DNA from: Candidatus Bathyarchaeota archaeon
Lineage (GTDB): Archaea; Thermoproteota; Bathyarchaeia; TCS64
Assembly: GCA_016934355.1 (NCBI GenBank)
Contig: JAFGTA010000148.1
Coordinates: 1-6,509, forward strand
Reading direction: 5' to 3'
DNA length: 6,509 nucleotides
Shown: in pieces, positions 1 to 5,174 of the stretch
Position numbering within the stretch: position 1 is the first letter of the stretch
Layout of the letters: every line of letters begins with the position of its first letter
The notes under the pieces: generated by a model
Seen by the model: the letters and a program-made list of their open reading frames with translations, nothing else
What the model was told of the DNA's origin: nothing
The model's database searches: none
Position numbers and translations under genes: made by a program

Positions 1-117
1 CCATTGATGCCTACGGCGATGGAGGCTTTCAAGGACTTCCCGCAGCTAGGCCGTTTCGCTCTCCGTGACATGGGCACCACCATAGGCGCCGGCATCGTCT
101 TGGAGATCGAGGAGTAA
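1..117 (+). CDS. tuf: Translation elongation factor 1-alpha (aEF1A), C-terminal end, partial
   Basis: Frame 1 is open from the window edge to a TAA at 115-117 and gives 38 residues. They contain FPQLGRFALRDMGTTIGAGIV, the conserved closing segment of domain 3 in archaeal and eukaryotic EF-1alpha (usual pattern: FPxLGRFAxRDMGxTxxxGxV). The factor is a GTPase that brings aminoacyl-tRNA to the ribosomal A site; the GTPase domain lies outside the window. S10 follows 63 nt downstream, the pairing common in archaeal genomes. A T6 run at 131-136 and a TATA-like box between the two genes suggest S10 can also be transcribed separately. The family call is firm; only the C-terminus can be inspected. Confidence 0.92.
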   Translation, partial: PLMPTAMEAFKDFPQLGRFALRDMGTTIGAGIVLEIEE

Positions 118-130
118 GACTCCTCCCACC

Positions 131-136
131 TTTTTT
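131..136 (+). terminator. T-run, probable EF-1alpha transcript terminator
   Basis: Six consecutive T follow a C-rich stretch 13 nt after the EF-1alpha stop codon. Archaeal RNA polymerase terminates at short T-runs without needing a hairpin, and the run sits just upstream of the S10 TATA-like box. It may be only partly efficient, since EF-1alpha and S10 are often co-transcribed. Confidence 0.45.
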
Positions 137-141
137 AGTAA

Positions 142-150
142 GATTTAAGT
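142..150 (+). promoter_or_regulatory. TATA-like box of the S10 gene
   Basis: GATTTAAGT is centred about 35 nt upstream of the S10 ATG. With the usual archaeal spacing of about 26 nt from TATA centre to transcription start, the mRNA would begin near 172, giving a leader of about 9 nt. GGGG at 171-174 is the only purine-rich stretch in front of the ATG. Called from position and base composition only. Confidence 0.5.
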
Positions 151-180
151 TCTAACCCTCACGTATCAACGGGGAACACC

Positions 181-489
181 ATGGCGCGACGCGCAAGAAT
201 CAAGCTAACAAGCACAGACACCGAGAAACTAGAGGACGTCTGCGACGAGATCAAGGACATCGCCAAGAGGATAGGCGTAAAGCTTGTAGGGCCTATTCCG
301 CTGCCTACGAAGAAGCTGGTCGTGCCGACGAGGCGGACTCCGTGCGGGGACGGGAGTAACACGTGGGACCGCTACGAGATGCGTGTGCATAAGAGGCTCA
401 TCGAGATAGACGCGAGGGACCGGGTGATGCGCAGCATCATGAGGATCAGGGTCCCCAACGAGGTCTACATCGAGATGGAGATCCGCTAG
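181..489 (+). CDS. rpsJ: 30S ribosomal protein S10 (uS10), archaeal type
   Basis: This 102-residue protein has the normal length for archaeal uS10. Recognisable segments are the N-terminal ARRARIKLTSTD, the central GPIPLPTKKLVVPTRRTPCG (the loop that reaches into the 30S head) and the C-terminal IEIDARDRVMRSIMRIRVP. S10 belongs to the head of the small subunit and packs against S14 and S9. The ATG at 181 is chosen because the family starts at this point and because the TATA-like box at 142-150 leaves only a short leader. The gene follows EF-1alpha, as is common in archaea. It ends 61 nt before the oppositely oriented glycosidase gene; the only terminator candidate on this strand is the weak T4 at 537-540. 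No residue looks abnormal and the identification is firm. Confidence 0.97.
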   Translation: MARRARIKLTSTDTEKLEDVCDEIKDIAKRIGVKLVGPIPLPTKKLVVPTRRTPCGDGSNTWDRYEMRVHKRLIEIDARDRVMRSIMRIRVPNEVYIEMEIR

Positions 490-543
490 AGACTCGTACA
501 GCTTGTTTACCGGCTACAGGTATCAGTGGCAGTAAATTTTAGG

Positions 544-549
544 AAAAAA
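544..549 (-). terminator. T-run terminator of the GH1 glycosidase gene
   Basis: On the minus strand the glycosidase stop codon (553-551) is followed almost at once by TTTTTT and then by AT-rich sequence. This is a typical archaeal intrinsic terminator without a hairpin. It lies in the short gap between the convergent glycosidase and S10 genes. Confidence 0.55.
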
Positions 550-550
550 T

Positions 551-2023
551 TTATTCATCTAGGCTGTTGTTCTCGGCTATCTCGCGGTAGGCTTGAACGG
601 CCTTCGTTGGTGTGCGCTTCTTTGTTTTCCTGTCTACGTTGTAGAGGCCGAAGTGTATCCTGTAGCCGTCGCTCCACTCGAAGCTGTCTGTGAGGGTCCA
701 GTGGAAGTATCCCTTCACGGGGACGCCGTCCAGGGTGATTGCCTTATGGGTCTCGGCGAGGTGACTCTTTAGGTAACTGGTTCGATGCACGTCTTTCTCG
801 TCGGCTATTCCGTTCTCGGTGATGTAGATGGGGCGCCTGTAGCGCCTGTAAGCCCACGATACTAGGTTACGCAGCCCCTCGGGGTACGTCTCCCAGCCGT
901 AGTCGCTGCAGTCACCGGTGCAGGGCGTGAACTCGAAGTCCAGCAGCGGGTCACGGTTGACTCCCTTCTTCTTGACTCGCCAGTTGCAGTAGTAGTTGAC
1001 GCCGATGTAGTCGCATCCCTTAACCTGGTGGGGCAGCTGCTCCCAAGGCTGCACCACCATGTCGAGGTTCATATCGTAGTCGCCGTGGAAAATGGCGTTC
1101 AGGTTCCACTCGTTGTACGCGTAGTCGATGAAACGGGAGGCCCAGACGTCGCCTGCGTCAGAGGGGTCGCTGGGCATATAGCTCTGGAGTACGGCGACGA
1201 CGCCCACCGTCGAGGGCCCCAGGGTCGACGCCTCCGCCCTGTCCCACTTCTTCACCTGCTCGTAGGCGACGCCGTGGGCGATGCACGTGTGCTTGAGGCA
1301 GGTGAGGAACAGGGACGGGTCGTTGAGGCCAGGCGGGAACTCGCCTCTCTTGGAGAGGTAGCTGTGCTCGCTGATGATCCGCGGCTCGTTCACGGTGCAG
1401 TAGAGGTCCACGAGGTCTCCGAGCCTGTGGGAGAGGTACGCGGACAGCTTGGCGAACTCGACTATGGTTCTCTGGGTTATCCAGCCCCGTTTATCCGTCG
1501 AAGCCATGTCGTCCCTGCAGGCGATGGGGTCGTGGAGCCAGAGGGGGATCGGCCAGTGGTAGAGCGACAGCATGGGCGTCAACCCGTGCCTCCTCGCCGA
1601 CTTGAGCATCTCCCTGTACCGGAGAACCGAGTCGCCGTCAGCCGCCCGATCCAGGGTATGGATGTCTTCCTCGCTTACGTCGACCTTCCAGACGTTGTTC
1701 CACAGATCTCTCTTAACATCCACTTCTACCTCCTCGGTGGACTCGGGGAAAACCCTGCCCCAGTCCACGGCGAGGCGTATGGCGTTGTTACCGAGCTCCT
1801 CCCTAGCCAGCCTGAAGTCCTCGTCGTAGAGCTCCCAGAAGCCGGGGCCTTCCAGCGGCGTGTCCCCGCTGACGCGTTTCGCCTCTACGTTTGCCTCGTC
1901 GTGTACCCACTTCCACCAGTCAGTCCTGTCGCTGGGGGCTCCCAGCCCCATCTCCGACTGGAACGAGGAGATGGCTGTGCCCCACAGGAACCCTTCAGGG
2001 AAAACACGCGCCAAAAATGACAC
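551..2023 (-). CDS. GH1 family beta-glycosidase (LacS-like beta-glucosidase/galactosidase)
   Basis: A glycoside hydrolase family 1 enzyme that cleaves terminal beta-glucosides, galactosides or related sugars with retention of configuration, probably in the cytoplasm since no signal peptide is visible. Numbered from GTG 2023 (490 residues): QSEMG (Q22) and the YHW motif (H156) belong to the sugar-binding site; TVNEP places the acid/base at E213; NYY is at 343-345; ITENG places the nucleophile at E403; HWTLTDSFEW (441-450) supplies the aglycone and sugar contacts. This is the full set of GH1 residues. The reading frame extends 14 codons further to an ATG at 2065, but a TATA-like box (2053-2046) lies inside that extension, 27 nt from GTG 2023. 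The shorter form also matches the length and N-terminus (about 489 residues) of the Sulfolobus enzyme. Substrate preference cannot be read from the sequence. It is divergent from the HAD gene. Confidence 0.93.
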   Translation of the reverse strand: MSFLARVFPEGFLWGTAISSFQSEMGLGAPSDRTDWWKWVHDEANVEAKRVSGDTPLEGPGFWELYDEDFRLAREELGNNAIRLAVDWGRVFPESTEEVEVDVKRDLWNNVWKVDVSEEDIHTLDRAADGDSVLRYREMLKSARRHGLTPMLSLYHWPIPLWLHDPIACRDDMASTDKRGWITQRTIVEFAKLSAYLSHRLGDLVDLYCTVNEPRIISEHSYLSKRGEFPPGLNDPSLFLTCLKHTCIAHGVAYEQVKKWDRAEASTLGPSTVGVVAVLQSYMPSDPSDAGDVWASRFIDYAYNEWNLNAIFHGDYDMNLDMVVQPWEQLPHQVKGCDYIGVNYYCNWRVKKKGVNRDPLLDFEFTPCTGDCSDYGWETYPEGLRNLVSWAYRRYRRPIYITENGIADEKDVHRTSYLKSHLAETHKAITLDGVPVKGYFHWTLTDSFEWSDGYRIHFGLYNVDRKTKKRTPTKAVQAYREIAENNSLDE

Positions 2024-2045
2024 CGGTGTACAATGCGGGCACAAA

Positions 2046-2053
2046 GATTTAAG
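2046..2053 (-). promoter_or_regulatory. TATA-like box of the GH1 gene, deciding its start
   Basis: Read on the minus strand, CTTAAATC is centred near 2050, about 27 nt before GTG 2023. That is the distance expected for a leaderless archaeal transcript. The upstream in-frame ATG at 2065 lies on the far side of this box and would not be on such an mRNA. The reverse reading, TTTAAG, could in principle also serve the + strand. Confidence 0.5.
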
Positions 2054-2103
2054 TTCCTGTTCCACTAACCGGTAAGAAGCCCTCAGGATTCATTTAGGTG
2101 AAT

Positions 2104-2110
2104 GTATAAA
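2104..2110 (+). promoter_or_regulatory. TATA box of the HAD hydrolase gene
   Basis: GTATAAA, followed by GG, is a good archaeal TATA element. Transcription would start near 2133, leaving a leader of about 15 nt to ATG 2148 or about 39 nt to ATG 2172. It sits about 55 nt from the GH1 promoter, so the two divergent genes share one short control region. Confidence 0.55.
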
Positions 2111-2147
2111 GGTCTTTTCAGTAGGGTCAAATAGCATCACTGTAAGG

Positions 2148-2828
2148 ATGATGACGCCGGTGGGTAACAAGATGAAAGCTGACTCTCTTAAGCATCTGAG
2201 GGTCGTCTCCTTCGACATGGAGGGCACCCTCATAGACCACAGCTTCTCGGAGCATATATGGGGCACAGACATCCCGAATAGATACGCCGAGAAGCATGGG
2301 CTGGACCTTGAGACGGCCAGGGGACGCGTGTTCGCCGAATATGACAGCATAGGCGACGAACGGCCAGAGTGGTACGACGTCGGCTACTGGTTCAGCAAAC
2401 TCGGCCTACCCGGGGACTGGAGGGAGCTCCCCGAGAGACGGAGGGATCTGATCACGTTGTACCCCGAGACGAGGGAGGTACTCGATGAGCTCTCGGGGAG
2501 ATACCCGTTGGTCGTCACGTCCAACACGATAAGGGCGTTCCTCGATGTACAGGTGCAGGAGGTGGGCGACTACTTCGCTCACGTGTTCTCCGCCCCCAGC
2601 GACTACCACTCGGTCAAGAAAGACCATGAGTTCTACAGGAGGATTATAGACACTCTCGGCGTGAAACCAGGCGAGGTTGCGCACGTCGGCGACCACCGCA
2701 GGTACGACTACCTCGCCTCCAAGGGCCTCGGGGTCAAGGCTTTCCACCTCGACAGAGCAGACGAGAAAACGGGGGAAGACACGGTGAGAAACCTGAAGGA
2801 GTTCTCCCTGAGGCTACAGCAGCCCTAG
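2148..2828 (+). CDS. HAD superfamily hydrolase with variant motif I (DxEGT)
   Basis: A 226-residue haloacid dehalogenase fold enzyme, probably a small-molecule phosphatase. Motif I is VVSFDMEGTLID with the nucleophile at D23; a helical cap domain spans roughly residues 30-105; motif II is LVVTSN (S125); motif III is K157/K158 in SVKKDHEF; motif IV is VGDHRRYDYLASKGLG with D182 and D187. The order and spacing fit subfamily IA (phosphoglycolate phosphatase and relatives). The unusual point is motif I: the second aspartate, normally the general acid/base in DxDGT phosphatases, is glutamate (E25). The start is uncertain. ATG 2148 and ATG 2151 are upstream options, while ATG 2172 has GGTGGG eight bases before it and would give MKADSLKHLRVVSFD. 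The substrate is unknown. The 3' end overlaps the convergent nep1 gene by 15 bp. Confidence 0.88.
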   Translation: MMTPVGNKMKADSLKHLRVVSFDMEGTLIDHSFSEHIWGTDIPNRYAEKHGLDLETARGRVFAEYDSIGDERPEWYDVGYWFSKLGLPGDWRELPERRRDLITLYPETREVLDELSGRYPLVVTSNTIRAFLDVQVQEVGDYFAHVFSAPSDYHSVKKDHEFYRRIIDTLGVKPGEVAHVGDHRRYDYLASKGLGVKAFHLDRADEKTGEDTVRNLKEFSLRLQQP

Positions 2829-3497
2829 CTCCAGCTCACAGGCGTGGAGTAGCCTGGACACAACGGTCCAAGTCTCGAGGGACTCCGGGTAAACGCTCAC
2901 CTTCAGGTCGGCCAGCGCCAGCGTCCCGACGCTTAATGGGCCCGCCGGGTAGGCGCCGACCATTACGGCGGGGGTGCCTAATCCGCATAGTTCTCCGGCG
3001 ACTCCCTCGAAGCTGCCCTGCTCGCCGTGGCTCGTCAACGCGACCACCTTATCGGGGTTGAGTTGCTTTATCAGTTCGGTCAGTGTCTGCCTCCGTAGCG
3101 TGAGCAGCGGCTCCCCGCCTTTCGGCGGTGAACGGCCGTCGAGGAAGAGCTGTTCCATTAGGCTGTCGAAGCGGTTACGGTCTCTCGGGGGCCTCGTTGA
3201 GGGGTCCACCTCCACCGTGTAGCCGTGTCGGGTGCTCACCCAGACCCTGAGGCGGCCCGACCGGTTGAGGGGTGACCCCATGGCCTCTAGGAGGCAGAAG
3301 TGGATGATGTCGGGGCGGCCTCTCCTCTCCTGGTCCTGTAGTTTGCCCATGGCGTAGTGGTGTAGGCTGCGGTCGAGAAGGGTCTCCTCTGCGCGTTTGC
3401 CCCGCCTCTTGGCGTTTCGCCTCACCGAGGGGTGCCTTACAATCTCTTCGGGGACCAGTTCAAGCGCGGTCTCAACGAACACCAGGTTCAGCGTCAT
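2814..3497 (-). CDS. nep1: Nep1/Emg1, rRNA pseudouridine N1-methyltransferase
   Basis: A SPOUT-class methyltransferase of small-subunit biogenesis. In Methanocaldococcus jannaschii this family N1-methylates a pseudouridine in 16S rRNA (position 914, equivalent to yeast 18S 1191). The 227 residues show the family blocks in order: LVFVETALELVP (5-16), HPSVRRNAKRRGKR (22-35), LLDRSLHHYAM (40-50), RRGRPDIIHFCLLEAMGSPLN (58-78), DRNRFDSLMEQLF (106-118), and the C-terminal knotted segment around VMVGAYPAGPLS (178-189), which should bind S-adenosylmethionine. The ATG at 3497 is chosen over the in-frame GTG at 3515 because GAGGAG (3510-3505) lies seven bases before it and the family begins at this residue. 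The start lies inside the last codons of the upstream surface-protein gene (26-bp overlap), suggesting one transcript and translational coupling. Confidence 0.95.
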   Translation of the reverse strand: MTLNLVFVETALELVPEEIVRHPSVRRNAKRRGKRAEETLLDRSLHHYAMGKLQDQERRGRPDIIHFCLLEAMGSPLNRSGRLRVWVSTRHGYTVEVDPSTRPPRDRNRFDSLMEQLFLDGRSPPKGGEPLLTLRRQTLTELIKQLNPDKVVALTSHGEQGSFEGVAGELCGLGTPAVMVGAYPAGPLSVGTLALADLKVSVYPESLETWTVVSRLLHACELELGLL

Positions 3498-4563
3498 CGG
3501 GCATCTCCTCGTCACTCACACGTGGCTCACTAAGATATGCGTTTCCTCGGCTTCTCCGGCCGACGAAGAAGAAGGCTATGGAAGCCGCGAAGACGACCGT
3601 GATCGCCGTCGTCAGGTTCTGTTTGGCCGCCTCCAGCTCGCCCTGCTTCCTCTGATACGTCTGGGAGAGCGAGACGTACCTATCCTCCAGTATGGAGTAG
3701 CTGACGTTCAGGAAGTCATAGTCCTGCATGAGCTGCTTGATCGTCTGGGTTTTACCGTAGGATGAGGCGGCGTCCGCTGTCAGGGAGCCGATCATCTGGG
3801 CCCTGTACTTTTCATCGTACTTCTGGTAGTTCTTTAACGCCGAGAAGTAGTCCCCAGCCACGAGGCTCCGGTTCATCTCGGAGAGGTACCCCATGAAACG
3901 TGAGACGTTGAGTTGCTCAGCCTCGGCCAGCTCCTCCAGAGGTGTAATCTCCGCCGCCATCTCGGTGAACTTGCCCTCTGTGTACCTGATCTTATCATCG
4001 TCCAGAAGCTTCAACGTGGTCGACGCCTCCCCGGCGAGGGCCCCCCTGTAAGGCGAGCCCGGGCCGTCCGACTGGTTGTAGACCTCATAGTAGACTTTCA
4101 CCTTGACCGAGACCTCTACCTTCTCGAAGGGCTTCATGCCGAAGTCGAAGGCGTCCCTGACGAATGTGTGGTTTAACCCGCTCCACTCGCTTGAACCGTT
4201 CATAGGGGCAGAGATCGTGCCAGTGTACCCCACGTCATCAAGCGGAGGAGTCGAGTAACCCGTCGTAGCTGATCCGAAGTCGTAGGTACCTGATCCCCTC
4301 CAGTTAAGGTCCACGAGGGCGATGAGGTTTCCCGTGTAAAGGATATCCTGGTCCCCTTTAGTGGGCTCCCCCGGCCCGATGGCCAACCCGTCGTTAGTCA
4401 CCGTGACGTTGAACTCATACGTCTCATCGGCGCGTATCTGGCCGAATATCGGCTTGGGCTCCACGGCAAGGCTAACAGAGAGGCTCCCAGACGCCTGGGC
4501 TGCGAATACGGTAAACGATAGCCACGCGATGAACGCGGTGAGCGTTACGACCCCTTTCCTCAT
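3472..4563 (-). CDS. Membrane-anchored cell-surface glycoprotein of unknown family
   Basis: I do not recognise the family. The 363-residue protein has a signal peptide (MRK, hydrophobic 5-22, likely cleavage after AQA at about 24). A beta-rich outer region follows (about 28-185, alternating hydrophobic strands such as EFNVTVTN and VEVSVKVKVYYEV), then a helical, coiled-coil-prone region (about 195-316). One membrane helix (about 317-335) is followed by RRSR and an acidic tail (SDEEMPDDAEP). Eight N-glycosylation sequons (N52, N122, N131, N163, N219, N231, N286, N316) all lie on the outer side, consistent with type I topology. The frame continues upstream to 4668, but that would run into the ferredoxin gene and bury the signal peptide, so ATG 4563 is preferred. 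A weak TATA-like CATATCA (4594-4588) would give a nearly leaderless mRNA. It overlaps nep1. A role as a surface-layer or envelope stalk component is only an inference. Confidence 0.8.
   Translation of the reverse strand: MRKGVVTLTAFIAWLSFTVFAAQASGSLSVSLAVEPKPIFGQIRADETYEFNVTVTNDGLAIGPGEPTKGDQDILYTGNLIALVDLNWRGSGTYDFGSATTGYSTPPLDDVGYTGTISAPMNGSSEWSGLNHTFVRDAFDFGMKPFEKVEVSVKVKVYYEVYNQSDGPGSPYRGALAGEASTTLKLLDDDKIRYTEGKFTEMAAEITPLEELAEAEQLNVSRFMGYLSEMNRSLVAGDYFSALKNYQKYDEKYRAQMIGSLTADAASSYGKTQTIKQLMQDYDFLNVSYSILEDRYVSLSQTYQRKQGELEAAKQNLTTAITVVFAASIAFFFVGRRSRGNAYLSEPRVSDEEMPDDAEPGVR
3505..3510 (-). promoter_or_regulatory. Shine-Dalgarno sequence of nep1
   Basis: GAGGAG on the minus strand, seven bases before ATG 3497, inside the coding sequence of the preceding surface-protein gene. 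It decides the nep1 start, because the in-frame GTG at 3515 would place this motif inside the coding region. Having a strong ribosome site with no promoter of its own supports an internal gene of an operon. Confidence 0.7.
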
Positions 4564-4602
4564 ACCATGTGAGAACCCCTGCCGCACTGATATGAGTTGT
4601 TG

Positions 4603-4609
4603 AAAAAAA
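4603..4609 (-). terminator. T7 terminator of the ferredoxin gene
   Basis: On the minus strand CCCC followed by seven T and C begins four bases after the ferredoxin stop codon. It separates the ferredoxin transcript from the surface-protein gene 40 nt further on. A similar CCCCTTTTTC occurs after the gene at the right edge. Confidence 0.6.
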
Positions 4610-4613
4610 GGGG

Positions 4614-4808
4614 CTACTCCTCGACTGTGATGGCGCCCACCGGGCACCCGTTGATGCAGGCCATGCACATGATGCAGTCATCGGCTCGGGTGGGCTGGGC
4701 CTTGATCTTCCCCTTGATCTTTACCAGGTCGTAGACGTTAACGGGGCAGACCTCGGCGCAGACGCCGATGCCCTCACACGTCTCAAGGTCAACCGTCACC
4801 TTGGGCAT
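4614..4808 (-). CDS. Small ferredoxin, probable [3Fe-4S][4Fe-4S] type
   Basis: A 64-residue soluble electron carrier of the bacterial-type ferredoxin fold. The second half has a complete cluster motif, C45-x2-C48-x2-C51-x3-C55-P. The first half reads C11-x2-I14-x2-C17-x3-C21-P: the second cysteine of the usual CxxCxxCxxxCP motif is isoleucine. Three ligands (C11, C17, C55) remain for that site, which normally means a [3Fe-4S] cluster; C21 completes the intact [4Fe-4S] site. ATG 4808 is chosen because GAGGG (4821-4817) lies eight bases upstream and the ferredoxin fold begins at MPKVTVD. The longer frame to 4871 would cross the TATA-like box at 4850-4842. The gene is monocistronic, closed by a T7 run. 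Partner oxidoreductase unknown. Confidence 0.92.
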   Translation of the reverse strand: MPKVTVDLETCEGIGVCAEVCPVNVYDLVKIKGKIKAQPTRADDCIMCMACINGCPVGAITVEE

Positions 4809-4841
4809 TACAGATACCCTCGAAATAGGGTGTTCGTCAGG

Positions 4842-4850
4842 TTTAATTAA
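4842..4850. promoter_or_regulatory. Palindromic TATA element between ferredoxin and histone genes
   Basis: TTTAATTAA contains the perfect palindrome TTAATTAA. On the minus strand it lies 38 nt before the ferredoxin ATG, predicting a start near 4820 and a 12-nt leader that includes the GAGGG ribosome site. On the + strand it could start transcripts near 4872, giving the histone gene a leader of about 47 nt. Use in the minus direction is well supported; + use is possible, because a second candidate, CTATTAAAC (4878-4886), lies closer to the histone gene. Confidence 0.5.
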
Positions 4851-4877
4851 CTCTTTTTTCGGTGAGAGCACAAAAAG

Positions 4878-4886
4878 CTATTAAAC
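4878..4886 (+). promoter_or_regulatory. Alternative TATA-like box of the histone gene
   Basis: CTATTAAAC is centred 37 nt before the TTG start of the histone gene and predicts transcription from about 4908. That start would fall within the GGAG ribosome site (4907-4910), so either the site is not used from this promoter or the upstream box at 4842-4850 is the main one. Position-based call only. Confidence 0.3.
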
Positions 4887-4906
4887 GGAGCCCACCGAGG
4901 AAGAGC

Positions 4907-4910
4907 GGAG
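4907..4910 (+). promoter_or_regulatory. Shine-Dalgarno sequence deciding the histone TTG start
   Basis: GGAG lies eight bases before TTG 4919, the codon that begins the segment matching the N-terminus of archaeal histones. The far-upstream in-frame GTG at 4862 has no such site and lies upstream of the transcription starts predicted from either TATA candidate. Confidence 0.5.
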
Positions 4911-4918
4911 ACCCGGGT

Positions 4919-5155
4919 TTGTCTGAGGAGTTCACAATCGCCCCCATAAGGAGGCTTCTGAAGAAGGCGGGGGACCTAAGGATCAGCCCCGACGCAGCCG
5001 AGGCGCTCCGGAGAGAGATCGGCGAGTACGGCGCCAGGATCGCTGAGCTGGCCGTGGAGAACGCGTCGTCTGAGGGCAGGAAGACGGTTTTAGAAAGGGA
5101 TATCAGGGCGGCGACTGTTAGGGTACGGGAATCGGAGGCAGGAAAGTCTGAGTGA
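4919..5155 (+). CDS. Archaeal histone (HMf-type, single histone fold)
   Basis: A DNA-wrapping chromatin protein that dimerises and can polymerise into hypernucleosome-like fibres in other archaea. Numbered from TTG 4919 (78 residues): helix 1 IAPIRRLLKKAG (7-18), loop 1 with DLRIS (19-23), long helix 2 (about 24-52), loop 2 GRKTV (53-57) and helix 3 LERDIRAATVRVR (58-70). The R54-D61 pair matches the R52-D59 salt bridge of HMfB, and the RKT loop is the DNA contact. Compared with HMf it has a short acidic C-terminal tail (ESEAGKSE), with no lysine-rich extension. A reading frame back to GTG 4862 would add 19 basic residues, but TTG 4919 with GGAG eight bases before it gives the normal N-terminus. 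A SpoIIM-family gene follows 19 nt downstream, so the two probably share an mRNA. Confidence 0.93.
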   Translation: MSEEFTIAPIRRLLKKAGDLRISPDAAEALRREIGEYGARIAELAVENASSEGRKTVLERDIRAATVRVRESEAGKSE

Positions 5156-5174
5156 ACGAGAAGACCCGACGGTC

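Noticed and set aside
1028..2020. A 330-codon open frame on the + strand opposite the GH1 gene
   Set aside because: It is rich in V, G, R and P with no recognisable motif, and lies wholly opposite a gene with a complete set of GH1 catalytic residues. It is a shadow produced by codon bias in GC-rich DNA.
4564..4668. N-terminal extension of the surface protein back to 4668
   Set aside because: It would overlap the ferredoxin gene, run through the T7 terminator and put 35 residues in front of a clear signal peptide.
4862..4918. Basic N-terminal tail on the histone resembling a eukaryotic histone tail
   Set aside because: The segment precedes a better start (TTG 4919 with GGAG) and contains a TATA-like box, so it is probably untranslated.
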